Below, piece after piece: positions 1 through 12,306 of a stretch of 64,000 nucleotides of DNA. Both the position numbers and the translations under genes were made by a program. Position 1 is the stretch's first letter. Each line of letters starts with the position of its first letter. The stretch is from Vanessa cardui. Its lineage: Eukaryota > Arthropoda > Insecta > Lepidoptera > Nymphalidae. The stretch is from assembly GCF_905220365.1 (NCBI RefSeq), contig NC_061124.1, positions 11,658,501 through 11,722,500 on the forward strand. Reading direction: 5' to 3'. The notes below the pieces were generated by a model that worked only from the letters and a program-made list of their open reading frames with translations, was not told the origin of the DNA and searched no databases.

Positions 1-3000
1 ATAAAATAATATTTTATTTATTTGCCCCAAAACCGTTATATTACCTTTGTTTGCTTGTATTGAAGAAAAAATAAGTTAAAATTAAAAAAAAAAAAAACGG
101 AATAATAACTATTATTTTCTTATTTTTCTAAAAACTTACATAAATAAATGAATTATAACTAACGTATGAAAGTAAATAACTATAATTAAGCCAAATGGAA
201 GATTGCATAAAGAATAGGAAGGATTCTATGTGGCTATATTTAGGGGGACTAATTGTTGACAGGACAACTAAAACGACGTTTATAATCTTTTTTAATCAAT
301 AAAATAGACATTAATTGTGAAAAAATCTTTAAATTGATATTACGGTTTATCAAAAATGCGGCATTTTACTACACTTGGGTAATAGATTGTAATGACGGAT
401 TACAGGTAGAATTGTAATTGAAATTCCGCTGCAATACATAAGAATATAAGAATGTTACCCACACATATGTACATACTACTTAGTGTTAATTCATTCCTTT
501 TAAATAAGAATGAATGAATGATTGTCCTTTACGAGTTCCTAAACCGATTCTGAAATAAATAACCAGTTGTACTACGTACGTCAGCAATAGACCAAGGGCG
601 AAAAAAAAGTTGTTCAATATAAACTTTTTGTGTATGTATCGTCAATCAATGACAACTTAATATCTTATAGAATACGTCTAAAATTTCCAAGGTTTTAACC
701 ATATACTTAAATGTTGAAAAAAACATTCCATATTGCATTATTCGCTTTATAGTTTATCATATTTAATTACGATTATTACAACAAACATTAGCTAATGGTA
801 AGTAATAATTTATTTATATAATGGCACACTTGTTTAGTAAGACGTACCCAGTCGTTAGATCTGCGCTGACGCCGATATATTTTTATGAGTCTAGTGTAAT
901 TTACGCCTCGAAATCGTGATTATACTTAATGTCAATTTACGACGAATATTTTAATAACCAATCGAATTATTGTAGTTATATAAATACACTCAATTTACAC
1001 TATTCTGTCTGTACCTAACAAAAGCTAAATTTGTACAGTTGATTACGTAATAATGAAACATGAAGATTATAATCTAGTCTAATTTTCTAAAGTCCGTTAC
1101 TGTAAAACAATATTAGATGTGTAGCTTTTTTGTTGCGATTTAAATCGGTAATAAGATCAAAGTAAAAGCAATCACTAAATAATTACAGAACGTTCCGAGT
1201 CCGAGACATCAAAATAGAATAAAATCTTCAACACAGCCGCATTGTTCGACGTTACCCAATCGAAGATGCTCGCGAAATTACTTTTACTGAAACAAAGTAA
1301 TGGAATTTTAAACCGTATCTTTTAAGAATAGAGTCTTAAATCCCTCAGCAGAGTTTGTACGAAAATCGCATAGCCTAGATAAAGTGCTAAAGGTGCTATT
1401 AAGCATCGATCACACGCTAACGGTAGAATAAATTTTCAATACACATTTGTGGTTTTACATTTTTTTTTATTAGGATTTGTTTTGTTACGAAACTTAATAA
1501 ATATTTATTGAAAACAACAGAGTTTGTTTATAGAAATAAAACTGTCAAAGAACAATAATTTAAGGGTTATTTTTAATAAAAAGAGTTTAAACTCACGTTT
1601 TGATAAATATATATACAAAAACAGACGAAATATCTTAATAATTCATTAGGTAAAGAATAATAATAAAAGCAAAGTCTCAGTTTTGTCACAGTCGATATAC
1701 CAAATTTATGGTTACGCATTTGATATTATTAGCTAATAGGGCTATTCAACAATAAACATTTAAAATACTTGTCTTCATTATTTTAGTATTATATAAGTCT
1801 TCATTAAATTAAAAAACACTTATAAATAACATTTATTTTTTGACGTCAAAGGAAAAAATCGCTGAATTTTATTTCAATAAGACTGTAATTGTTACATAAC
1901 ATTTTATGTATTTGCAAAAATAAGCCAAACAAAAACCCAACTACATAGAACGCTCGTTGAAACAAAACAATACTAAGAAAGTCGACTTCAACCGTTGAAG
2001 GATAAAATCTTTTGCAGATGAAAATCTATGGTTCACTGACCTTCTGACTGTTCCTTTAGCCGCTCGACGCTTCAATAGATAGTTGTATACTTAAAATTAC
2101 TGTACAGATACATAATTTGAGTTAACATTAAGATAGTAGTACTATCATACAGGATGGACTTAATGTATTATATTAAAGATATGAAAATTTTTCGTCTTAT
2201 TGTGGTAATATTACACTTCGAAATTCAGTAACCATCTTGTAACGGTTTATTTTTACAGTTACGACGTATTTTGTATATAGTAAGGTAATTTAATTTTAAA
2301 TTTCGAATGACTATTATATTCCAATAATAACATATAGTTTTCGATGATATAAGAAAAGTAAATAAAGTCAACACACGGTACAATGTTTCCCAATAAATTA
2401 AAATCCAAATATCCTTTCTTACTCTACGTTACCAAACGAAAAACTTACGAATTCCAAAACTATATCATGTACAGTCCGAACCGGCTGATAGGACCTTTTA
2501 AATAATATAAAATAATTATTGATAGTAATTTTACATTCATTAGATTATAATATAATTTTATAAAAAGTTATAGGAATAAGGAAACACTAATTTACTTAGT
2601 ATACATTTCCTTCATACCAAAGGAATATATTTAAAATAAAATTTGACGAAAACTGTTCATGAAAATGAATTAATTCATTGTTTAAATTTACATAAACGGT
2701 TATTCTACTAACCTCTATCTATAGAATAAATAATTATGATTGATTGCATTAAAAGTTATTCATTAGCCACGTTAATCGGTTTCGAAATCGATTGAAATAT
2801 ATTAAATAATAAAGCAGCCACTCGAAATTGTTATTATATATCGATTCATATTTATTCACAAAACGAGATATCGATGACATCATTTTATTCGATAATAAAT
2901 CCGAGTTAGTCTTTTTTTCCCGTCAAAAATAATTTATTTCACAGCAATGACTAATTCGTATATTTTACATTATTTATCCAAGGAATACACGTTAGCCTTC

Positions 3001-3386
3001 AAAAGCGTCAGCCGGAAACCCGCATGGAATCGAATTCAAGGACATACCTAATTGTTATAAACCTACAGACAAACATTTACATACCGTCTTAATTGGTATT
3101 CAATCGTTATTAATATAATTCCTGTCTGATCTGGCAATTTGACGGAGCAGGTAGCTGTAATAGCCCACAATATGTGGCTGTGTTCAAAAATTCTCTGGAA
3201 CATAATATCTCAATTTCCAAGATTAGGGCGCATTGGTGTTGTTAGGTATGGTTAATATGGTTAACGGTATAATGTCTGGCGATGGTGATCTTATTACCCT
3301 GATCGCCCATTGCTCGATCGGTTACCTGTATTGAAAAGCTTAAATGAATGCGTGCATCTTTAATTGATGATTGCGTGTCCAAAACC
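1..3386. other. AT-rich intergenic DNA, no gene recognised
   Basis: Long A and T runs and stop codons in every frame. I recognised no domain, tRNA or repeat family here, and no open frame of 60 codons occurs. Confidence 0.6.
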
Positions 3387-3533
3387 AAGCCAGCACTACC
3401 AACTCTAAGCCAGCACTACCAACTCTAAGCCAGCATTACCAACTCCAAGCCAGCACTACCACATCCAAGCCAGTTCTACCAATTTCAAGCCAGCACTACC
3501 AACTCTAAGCCTGCACTGCCAACTCCAAGCCAC
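3387..3533. repeat. Minisatellite, 20-bp unit, about 7 copies
   Basis: The unit AAGCCAGCACTACCAACTCT begins at 3387 and repeats in strict 20-bp register to about 3533. The first two copies are identical; later copies carry one to several substitutions (for example at 3447-3486). No open frame continues beyond it, so it looks non-coding. Confidence 0.95.
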
Positions 3534-3551
3534 TAAATTTACAAGCGTTTT

Positions 3552-3615
3552 TGTACTTATAATTCTGCTCGGTGGTGAAGGAGAATATCGTTAGGAAATC
3601 TGCTTCTAATGTGAA
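3552..3615 (+). repeat. SINE family B fragment
   Basis: The stretch with GGTGGTGAAGGAGAATATCG matches the middle of the SINE family seen complete at 60852-61158, in opposite orientation. Both ends are missing. Confidence 0.45.
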
Positions 3616-5867
3616 TAAAAATCTGACACACAAGTTTATAAAGAACTTAGAAAAGCATTTATAATTCATATAAATAATCGCCAGATCAAGGTCATCGACT
3701 TCCCTTCGTTAGGTAAAATCGTAATTAACAATTATCGACGTTTTAATTGAATACCTATGTTTGATTCTTTTAAGCGTGCAAAACACTAGTTTTAGTAGCT
3801 TAAAGTGTGTTTTTGCGTTAAAAAACGTTAATAGTTGACACGGTTAAGTGTTCGAAATGAAAAGGCAGACCACTAAATAAATCCACGTTTTGCAACGCGT
3901 TTAACATGCACACGTTTTTGGCTATTTGGTCAAGGCTTCGAAACGAGGCTTAACCAATTAAAGCCAATTACGGTAATACGTGATTATTTTCTCTATTTTA
4001 TCTTTTGAAATTATGAAAAAAAAATTACTCGCCCAAAACTAACAACTCTTAATAAATTCGAACGGTCATTGCTCAATAATATTACGCCATTCAGCCTTAT
4101 AATTGTGCTAGAATTATAGATCAAGCCCGTCTAAACTGCAGTCGCAAGTAATATTTTGGCCTCTGTCCAAAAAAGATATTTACGAGTCCTTGTGGCGCAC
4201 CAGGCATAGAAATCACTACTTGTGCTCGCGCATGTTATGCTTAAGACATATATATAATACCTGCGTCAAACAGTCACACATACATTTGCTTTCCCCTATA
4301 AAATACCATCTATGTAAAGGAAAACGTTTATAGACTCTCACATGACGATCACGAGCTTATATAAGTCGTGTTTAGCTAATACATTTGTCGTACACACCAA
4401 TCCGCAACCTCCCAACCGCAAAGTACTTGTTAAGGTCATATACTAAATAGCCAATATAATTTCGTAATCTAAAATAATGATAAAATGAAATGCTACTGAA
4501 CCCTTCGCTCGGCGGTTTAAAAACCGCACCGTAATTTGTCGTTATAATATCTATTTAATATTAATAATACTTACGTCTTTGGCAAAGTATTACTAAATAG
4601 AATGATGTAGGCAAACCCACTTGATGCCTGCAGGCGGTGTTTCAGGGTCGATTAGCACCCACACCGATTCTGAACTCTCGATTTCTATTGACACACACGT
4701 CGAATGTAAGTGACACGTGCGTTGAGTGAGAGTGGATTTTTTATTCATCTTCATAATACATTAAAAGGGCCTTGACCTTCACGTAACGCAAAACTACTTG
4801 ACAAAGAAAAAGATTCAATCTAAGTGCACGTATATTATGAACATTCGGGGTAAGAAAAGGTTCGTCACCTTAAGATCTATTTTCGTGTGCTCAGTACGAT
4901 CGATATTCTGCTTCACCGATCGAGAATGACATATTGCAATTATCAAATGTTTAGATTCAAAAGGTACTAAGAGTTTGAGACTTGATAAAGGAATGAATTT
5001 AAAAACTGACGAAGGTTTTCTTACTCTGACTGTACAAGGAAATCATTAAAAAAATAAATAATACAATTAACAAACTATTATTTCAATAATGATGTAATAC
5101 CGACTTGTATTATTTCCGAAATTAAACTTCTGTTCCAGCATACGGTCTAACAAAGCCCCATAAAAGTTTAGAATGCATAGTAAATGAATTGAACATTTCT
5201 CCTTGAGAGAATGAGCATTTTTTTGGTTATTGTTCATTGTATTACATACGGTTATTTAATGAAAATATTACGTGTATTATATAAAACAGAATAATAGTCA
5301 ATTATTAAAAAAAACTTTCGTTAAAATCGCTATCCTCAAAAAAGTAATTCAAGATTAAACTTCGAAAACATCATTATTCCAAGGCTATTGAAATGATAAA
5401 AAAAGATTATATATGTTAAAAAAAAAACATATAGGAACTATAACTAAAAACTTTTTTCATAGCAGTATTATAAACAGTACCTTCTAATATCACAACAAAG
5501 TACAATCAGAGTAGCCTAGCCATAATTACGGCCAAGTTTTTGTTGTCCATATTACTAAAGCATCATTGGAGCGAAAAGTAACGCGATCGATGTTAAAACG
5601 ATTCACATATTACAAAGCGATTACATCAAACGAATCAGTTACACAATATGATAAATACTTTCTTAGGTACATTCACATTTCGGCCTTGTATCCGGTTGCA
5701 GCGGAAGTAACGGTCAGAGACGTCGCGTGCTTTGTGCGAATATGGCATTCGATCTAACGATCGGCTAAGGTCTATGACACTATTATGTGATACGCTAAAT
5801 GAATTTAATTTATTTTCATTACGTTTTAAGTATTCTTAAGAGTCAAGCTGATTATGACTGTGAAAAA
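3616..5867. other. Intergenic DNA, no gene recognised
   Basis: Nothing with a recognisable domain. The only longer open frame (5566-5757, 63 codons) has no domain, no low-complexity bias typical of coding sequence and no splice partner, so it is not called. Confidence 0.5.
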
Positions 5868-6020
5868 CGTCTAAGACCTCTTCTTCCTCTGAGGAGACAA
5901 TTTAAAGCTTATCAACCACGATACTGCTGGTTGATTCACACGTGACAACATTTTGTTGAAATTTGACACTGCAGGTTTCCTCGGACTGTTTTAGACAGGT
6001 ATCCTCACAGTTTTCCTCCG
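5868..6020 (-). repeat. Old SINE family B relic
   Basis: A diverged series of family B landmarks in order: CCTCTTCCTCTGAGGAG, then TTGTTGAAATTTGACAC, GCAGGTTTCCTC and TTTTCCTCCGCCG. Both ends are eroded. Confidence 0.4.
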
Positions 6021-6524
6021 CCGCGAAAACTTATTTTTATGTATCAAATAAACAGTTCTCGTAGACCGTATTTGATATAAATTGAGTTTAAAACCAAACA
6101 TAACCTAATTGCCAAATTAAGAGCGTACTCAGTTAATCAGCAAGCAACACTCATAACAATATAAATATAAATGTTTAAGGAAGAACACCAGCTCACATCA
6201 TGACTTAATTAATTCCATTCAGTGGAAATTATTTTCGTGAAACACGGACACTAATATTATTAATAATATTACACTTTAAGCCTTGTACTTGAGAACGATA
6301 CACTTATTTTAAACTTCCTATTTCGTTTTCCTTGAGTTGTATTTGCATATAATAGATATTATTTAAGCAACCTGATTTACAGAAATGGTTTTAAATATGC
6401 TTTAAACCCAATCCAATATAGCGATTGTAGCAACTTATTTAATTAATATTTCAGGATTTAATTTCCTGGATTGATGAAACTTAACTATTAACACATTTTA
6501 AACAAGTATTTAAAAAAAAAACAT

Positions 6525-6676
6525 TTTGGTGGTGCAGTAATCCTTCGCATTGTTCTGTACTGGTTTGAAGGGTGGTGAGCCAGTATAACATCCTAGTAGC
6601 GCCAATGATATACAACGACGTACCACTTACCATCAAGCGGAAGCCTAATTCACGGAAGCCTATTTTATAAAAAAAA
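6525..6676 (+). repeat. SINE family A (Metulj-like), internally deleted
   Basis: It has the family A order: GGTGGT head, TTTGAAGGGTG box, AGCCAGTATAAC, CCACTTACCATCA, then an A-run at 6670. The middle part present in the 33207 copy is missing. It lies about 145 bp from the BEL insertion. Confidence 0.55.
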
Positions 6677-6821
6677 AAAACATAGAAACAGCGTTTTAAG
6701 GTCGTTCTTTTATTATTTTAATTACATATATCTAGAGGAAGTTATAAATGGACCACAGGATGATAAGTAATCATTACCGTCTAATACAAAGACATCTGGT
6801 AGTAATAGAAACATTAATAAG

Positions 6822-6963
6822 TGTTTATGATATTGGGTTTAATTTTGTTTGATCGGTGATTTTTTAAATAAAAGGACGTGTAGCTTGTACGCAGGTTTAT
6901 TTGAAACTAAAGAAAACATTAATAATAAGTGGACTGTAAACATGTATGTAATCTGTTTGAACA
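6822..6963 (-). repeat. 3' LTR of the BEL element
   Basis: 142 bp, identical to the other LTR. Its minus-strand AATAAA at 6901-6896 is the likely polyadenylation signal. It is short for a BEL LTR, which is commonly several hundred bases. Confidence 0.95.
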
Positions 6964-6975
6964 TTCCGCCCGCCA
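6964..6975 (-). other. Probable polypurine tract
   Basis: Directly next to the 3' LTR the minus strand reads TGGCGGGCGGAA, almost all purines, where plus-strand priming is expected. Confidence 0.6.
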
Positions 6976-7233
6976 AAGAACATAGTTCTTTAAGTACATT
7001 TTAACAAAAAAATAACTCATAGATGTAAACACGCATTAACTTAACTCCTTAATAATTGTACATAAAACTAATGACAAATCTTAATGGAATAAATCTTACT
7101 GATATTCAAGATGTAAACACATTCAAGTATGTATCGAACACAGAACAGGTTGAATAACATTGATAAAGTTTCACAAATACAAATATCTATAGGTATAAAC
7201 TAGAACTTTTACAGTAAATATAACAAATCAATC

Positions 7234-8367
7234 TTATTTAGTTAAAATACAAATTTTGCTCACTGGACGTTTCAGTACTCCGGTTTTACACTTTATAGAT
7301 ACGACACGAGTTACGTTATCAGGTCCAGGATATTTGTTGATAATCTTACCAAGTAACCATTTAGCTGGCGGTAAATTGTCTTCCTTTAAGACAACAATAT
7401 CGCCTATTTCTGGTTCGTTACGTTTTGTGTTCCATTTATACCTTTGATTTAAATTAACTAGGTATTCCTTATACCACCTACGCCAAAAATCTGTTACAAT
7501 CTTTTGCATTAATCGCCACCTATCCAAACCAACTACATTACAATTAGTGTAATCCTCATCTGCAATATTTAACAATGGTTCACCTACCAAAAAGTGACCT
7601 GGTGTCAAGGGTAGAAGGTCATGTGGATTATCGCTCATCAAAGAAATCGGTCTGGAATTTAAACACGCCTCCACTTGCGCCAGGACAGTGGACATTTCCT
7701 CGTAGGTAAGGGTATTATTTCCCACCACCTTTTTCAAATGGGTCTTAGTACTGCGTACCGATGATTCCCATAACCCACCAAAATTAGGTGAGTGAGGAGG
7801 GATATAGTGCCAGGTAGTTTTTTCTAAAGACAGTAATTCTGCTATTTCTCCCGGAAGAGAAGATTGGGCAGTATTAAACATGTTTCGCATTTGTTTATCC
7901 GCACCGACAAAATTAGTGCCATTGTCACTATATAAATCTTGACAATGGCCTCGTCGAGCTGTGAACCTCCTAAAGGCAGCAATAAAGCCTTTGGCAGTCA
8001 TATCGGTCACTGCTTCTAAATGGACTGCTCGTGTCACCATGCATACGAAGATGCAAATATAACCTTTATAAGACTTTGCTCCTCGACCTGGTGAGAATCT
8101 GATAAAGACAGGGCCACAGTAGTCCACGCCAGTAGACTTGAATGGTTTACTAGGTTTTACTCTTGCCTCTGGGAGCAAACCCATAATCGGAGTAATTTTT
8201 TTTGTTGAATATCTTAAACAAATAGTGCATTCTCTGAAATATTTTTTAACACGCTCTTTAGCACGTAAGATCCAATACTTGGATCTTAAAAAGTTTAACA
8301 TGACTTGTGGACCACCGTGCAACGTTTTTTCATGCGCATGCGCAATTAAAACCTTGGTAAATTGATG
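7234..8367 (-). CDS. BEL/Pao integrase part, cut off by an in-frame TAA
   Basis: The frame of the upstream polyprotein continues directly after its TAA and stays open to 7234. Counting from 8322, an H2C2 zinc-binding part comes first (HAH before that point, CTICL at 32-36), then the integrase core with Asp67 (GVDYCGP), Asp133 (YSDNGTNF) and Glu186 (GGLWESS), then the C-terminal domain common in BEL elements (DUF5641 type). All three catalytic acids are present. No ATG lies at a sensible position near the start, so this part could only be made by reading through the stop. Integrase would insert the DNA copy into the genome. Only one codon separates it from being continuous with RNase H. Confidence 0.92.
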   Translation of the reverse strand, partial: HQFTKVLIAHAHEKTLHGGPQVMLNFLRSKYWILRAKERVKKYFRECTICLRYSTKKITPIMGLLPEARVKPSKPFKSTGVDYCGPVFIRFSPGRGAKSYKGYICIFVCMVTRAVHLEAVTDMTAKGFIAAFRRFTARRGHCQDLYSDNGTNFVGADKQMRNMFNTAQSSLPGEIAELLSLEKTTWHYIPPHSPNFGGLWESSVRSTKTHLKKVVGNNTLTYEEMSTVLAQVEACLNSRPISLMSDNPHDLLPLTPGHFLVGEPLLNIADEDYTNCNVVGLDRWRLMQKIVTDFWRRWYKEYLVNLNQRYKWNTKRNEPEIGDIVVLKEDNLPPAKWLLGKIINKYPGPDNVTRVVSIKCKTGVLKRPVSKICILTK

Positions 8368-11300
8368 TTAACCAGGCATAATTATCGGATGTCTTGTATC
8401 ATAGCATGCGTCTGATTGTGCTATGCGTCCACTGACTCTAAGTATCCCTTTCTGATCTAAAAAGGGGCAAAGAGATCGTAATTTACTCTTCTTAGGTACA
8501 TATTCTCGAATCTTTAACTGTTTTATTTCGAATGAAAACTCACGCTCTTGTATTTGTTTAATGCATAATAATAATGTTTCGCTCATTTCTCTTGGTGTAA
8601 TAAATTTAGGTAGTTTAGGTCTAATATCCTTGTTTAATTTAAAATTCAAAATTCGTCTACAATATGATACAATCTTTAATAGGTTATTTAACGATGAATA
8701 TTTTAACCAAAATAAATCTTCATCAACATGAGATATAACAGTTAAAGATTGGATTCGTTCATCTTCATGGGTGTCTTCAATCAGTTTCATATTTATAGGC
8801 ATGGTAGTTTCTGATAACCACTGCGGTCCTCTCCACCACAATGCATGCTCACTCAACTCTTTAGGCTGCAGACCACGTGAAGCACAGTCCGCAGGGTTTG
8901 TTTCCGATGAGACATGATTCCACTGATTATAGTCCATAATATTTAATATAGTGGATACTCTGTTACTAACGAATGTTACCCATCGACTTGAGCCTCCCTT
9001 CAGCCATGCTAACACTATGGTGGAGTCGGTCCATCCATAGAGATGTTCCTTGGGTATATCTAGAACTTGTGATACCTCACTAATAAGCTTGGCTGCTAAG
9101 GTGGCACCACACAATTCAAGCCGGGGAATGGAAACCTCCTTTACGATTGGGGCTACTCGAGTTTTCGCAGTCAGAAGATGTACATACGCTTTATTTGAAC
9201 TATCAACTACCCGAATATAGACTGCTGCCGCATAAGCGGATTTTGAAGAGTCTGAAAATACGTGCAACTCTCTTTTACAATCTCGCGTGAAATTTATCCA
9301 TCTAGGTATTTTGATATTTTGCAAATCTATTAACTTTTGTCTGTAACTTAGCCACTCACAAAGCAATTCAGTTGTCAAACACTCATCCCACTCAAGACCT
9401 GACTTCCACAACTTTTGAATTAAAATCTTAGCATTAACGACCACAGGGGCAATCCAACCTAAGGGGTCATACAATTTCGCGACTTCAGATAATATATGTC
9501 TCTTAGTGACTAAATCTTTATGTTCAGGTAAGTTTAACACGTATTCAAAATTATCATTCCTTCTGTTCCAACTCAACCCTAGTACTTTTATCAAATCATT
9601 TAACTTTATAGTTTGTCTTTCATTCAACTCAGTCCTACCAATACGCTCTAAAAACTCCTCATTGTTACTATTCCATTTTTGTAACTCAAAACAACCCCTC
9701 CTCATTAGCTCATTCATCTCCTCATAAACTTGCATTGCCTCAGGAACTGTGTCAACTCCCGTCATTAAATCATCCATATAGAAACACTGTTTTGTAATGC
9801 TCGCAGCTAATGGATACTTCTTCCCTTCCAACTCAGCTAGTCTATGCAATACCTTCACGGCTAAATATGGTGCGCATGCTGTACCGAACGTTAAACGTAA
9901 TAATTTGTAACGTTGTATGGGCTCTGTTGGATTAAACCTCCAGACTAATCTCTGGAATTCAGTGTCTTCCTCAGCCACTCTCACCATCCGATACATTTTG
10001 ACAATATCTGCTACGATACATATTTTAGGATGACGCCATCTCATCAATATGTGCCTCAAATCTTGTTGTAACCTTGGCCCAACAAGAAGCTCATCGTTTA
10101 GTGACACGCTATTGTCACCCTTGCTCGAAGCGTCAAAAACGACTCTTACTTTTGTAGTGTCTTTGTCTTCTCTCACTACAGCATGGTGAGGAAGATAGAC
10201 AACTTTAGGATTCTGTAATTCACTCTCAGACACCACTCTCATATGATTCATACTCAAATACTCACTCATAACTTTATTATATTCTTCTCTCAACTTTGGA
10301 TCTTTCAATAGCTTTCTCTCCAAATATTCTAACCTTTTTATTGCTCTCTCTTCTGTATTGCCATACATACATTTAGGATTTTCCGTTGCAAAGGGTAATC
10401 TCACTATGAATCTTCCTTCTTTATCTCTTATTGTAGTTAAATTAAACAAATCCTCACATACCTTCTCACTATCAGTCATCTCCTTCCTTACCAAGTTAGG
10501 CTCATCTTCCATCTCCCAAAATTTCTTAAGCAGCTCGTCCTCTTTTATCTGTAAATGCATGCTATTAAAATTATCTTTTACTAAAGCTTGAGGTCCTTTT
10601 GACATTTTTCCTGACAAAATCCATCCAAACAACGTATTTTGTGCTAATATATTACAATCAGGATGCTTAATAACACCATCAAGTAGTATTTCACTATAAA
10701 TCTCTGCACCTAGTAATATGTCAATTTTACCTGGCACAGCGTATGTAGGATCTGCTAAAGAATGATTGTCCATTTCCACCCATTTGGGAATATTCAATTT
10801 GGTTGATGGTAGTAGTGACGTTAAAGAATGCAATACATAAGCTTTAACTATGATATAACTAGTAGGATTATGACGCGATTCCAAGTGAAGTAAAACTGTG
10901 TGTTTAATTTTCATACGACCATCTCCTAACCCTGACACCCAGCCACTCACTGGTTTACGTACAAGACCTAATAATTGCACAGTAGACTCGGATACAAAAG
11001 ATGCCTGAGACCCTTGGTCAATTAAAGCACGAATAATATACTTAAGACCATTAGAATGAAATACCTTGACCTTAGCCGTCGCAAGTAGCACGCTGTTGGG
11101 TTGTAGCTCCCTTCTAGAAAATGTAGCAGTTATGTTTGTATCACCTCGTGATGTACTCGCTCTCTCATGATGTGTTTCACTCGATGGCACTACAGTTGCT
11201 TGCTCTCTGGTTGTTTCCTGGTTATCTCTCTCAAAATGTAACATCGTGTGATGTCTCCTTCCACATTTTTTACAACTGAATGGTTGACGACACTTTATGA

Positions 11301-12306
11301 CCGCATGAGTTGGTACTAGACAATTAAAACATAGTTTAGCTGTTTGAACGAAAGCCTGTCTTTCTTTAGGTTTCATAAGACTAAAACGCTTGCATTGGTT
11401 GATATAATGACTTTCGTGGCACAACGGACACTCTTGTTTAGACTTAGCCTTGTCCTCTTTCTCCTTCTCTACTGATGCATGAAATGATTTTGATTTAATC
11501 GCAGGCTTAGCTTGCATATCACGTTTTCCGTTCGTATCTATCATTTCCAAGGAGCGGAATCTGTATTCTAAATAATCTCTCAATTGTATCCAAGTGGGCA
11601 ACTCATCACCTCTCGTGTTTAAATGCTGCTCCCATTGTTTGATAGATTCCGTGTCCAATTTAGACACAACTAAGTAAACGACAATTGTGTCCCAAGTCTC
11701 AGTCTTAATGCCCAAATTCTCTAAACATTTAAGACAGGTAGACGTTGTATCCAATAAACTCCTAATTGCATTGGCTGACTCGTTATGAATTTTTTTTGTA
11801 GCGAATAAAGACCTCATAACAACATTGCAATTATAGCGCTTGTTATTATAACGCCGAACTAAGTGCTTCCATGCTTCCTCATAATTGGCATCAGTCGTTG
11901 TGAAATTACTCAGCAGATTTAACGCTTCTCCACTCAAATTACATTTAAGATAATGCAGTTTCTGTACCGATGAAATACTCTTATTATTGTGTATTAAAGA
12001 GGAAAACATATCGTAAAACGTTTGCCACTCTTCATAGTTACCCCCAAAAGTAGGTAGTTGTATGCGAGGTAGTTTAACATCACTGCAATTTTCTTTCGCT
12101 TTAACAGTAGCTGCTGTGTAAGATAAGTCGGAAACTGGCGGCAAAAACTGTTGCAAGGTTTCTAGTAAACTCGATTTATACTGCATATATAACTCCTCAA
12201 ATGTCTCATATTTTCCTTCTGTAAAATATGCTTCTTTCTTATTTTTCCCTTTAACAACAATCTCCTTGTGTGTTTCTCTAAAATCTTTAAATAGTTGTTC
12301 TAACAC
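8368..12306 (-). CDS. BEL/Pao Gag-Pol: gag, protease, RT, RNase H
   Basis: An open frame of 1312 codons. In order: a gag domain of the DUF1759 type (about residues 78-200), Cys/His knuckles (CPLCHESHYINQC near 291, CFNCLVPTHAVIKC near 325, then CKKCGRRHH), an aspartic protease of the BEL type with DQGSQASF near 427, a reverse transcriptase with YMDD near 842, and an RNase H-like part with FSDSSKSAYAAAVY near 1020 and WTDSTIVLAWL near 1095. These make a retrotransposon capsid, the polyprotein protease and the DNA copy. The listed left-hand start is only the frame opening; true translation should begin at the ATG at 12421, in another frame. The frame ends at TAA 8370-8368, inside the region leading to the integrase zinc-binding part, while the same frame stays open beyond it. 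Confidence 0.93.
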   Translation of the reverse strand: MLEQLFKDFRETHKEIVVKGKNKKEAYFTEGKYETFEELYMQYKSSLLETLQQFLPPVSDLSYTAATVKAKENCSDVKLPRIQLPTFGGNYEEWQTFYDMFSSLIHNNKSISSVQKLHYLKCNLSGEALNLLSNFTTTDANYEEAWKHLVRRYNNKRYNCNVVMRSLFATKKIHNESANAIRSLLDTTSTCLKCLENLGIKTETWDTIVVYLVVSKLDTESIKQWEQHLNTRGDELPTWIQLRDYLEYRFRSLEMIDTNGKRDMQAKPAIKSKSFHASVEKEKEDKAKSKQECPLCHESHYINQCKRFSLMKPKERQAFVQTAKLCFNCLVPTHAVIKCRQPFSCKKCGRRHHTMLHFERDNQETTREQATVVPSSETHHERASTSRGDTNITATFSRRELQPNSVLLATAKVKVFHSNGLKYIIRALIDQGSQASFVSESTVQLLGLVRKPVSGWVSGLGDGRMKIKHTVLLHLESRHNPTSYIIVKAYVLHSLTSLLPSTKLNIPKWVEMDNHSLADPTYAVPGKIDILLGAEIYSEILLDGVIKHPDCNILAQNTLFGWILSGKMSKGPQALVKDNFNSMHLQIKEDELLKKFWEMEDEPNLVRKEMTDSEKVCEDLFNLTTIRDKEGRFIVRLPFATENPKCMYGNTEERAIKRLEYLERKLLKDPKLREEYNKVMSEYLSMNHMRVVSESELQNPKVVYLPHHAVVREDKDTTKVRVVFDASSKGDNSVSLNDELLVGPRLQQDLRHILMRWRHPKICIVADIVKMYRMVRVAEEDTEFQRLVWRFNPTEPIQRYKLLRLTFGTACAPYLAVKVLHRLAELEGKKYPLAASITKQCFYMDDLMTGVDTVPEAMQVYEEMNELMRRGCFELQKWNSNNEEFLERIGRTELNERQTIKLNDLIKVLGLSWNRRNDNFEYVLNLPEHKDLVTKRHILSEVAKLYDPLGWIAPVVVNAKILIQKLWKSGLEWDECLTTELLCEWLSYRQKLIDLQNIKIPRWINFTRDCKRELHVFSDSSKSAYAAAVYIRVVDSSNKAYVHLLTAKTRVAPIVKEVSIPRLELCGATLAAKLISEVSQVLDIPKEHLYGWTDSTIVLAWLKGGSSRWVTFVSNRVSTILNIMDYNQWNHVSSETNPADCASRGLQPKELSEHALWWRGPQWLSETTMPINMKLIEDTHEDERIQSLTVISHVDEDLFWLKYSSLNNLLKIVSYCRRILNFKLNKDIRPKLPKFITPREMSETLLLCIKQIQEREFSFEIKQLKIREYVPKKSKLRSLCPFLDQKGILRVSGRIAQSDACYDTRHPIIMPG

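Noticed and set aside
3387..3533. CRISPR-like regular repeat
   Set aside because: Direct head-to-tail units with no spacers; a minisatellite in a eukaryotic genome.
5566..5757. 63-codon plus-strand frame
   Set aside because: No domain, no splice partner, and of a length expected by chance.
7256..10591. Plus-strand frames inside the BEL element
   Set aside because: Antisense shadows of integrase and Gag-Pol.
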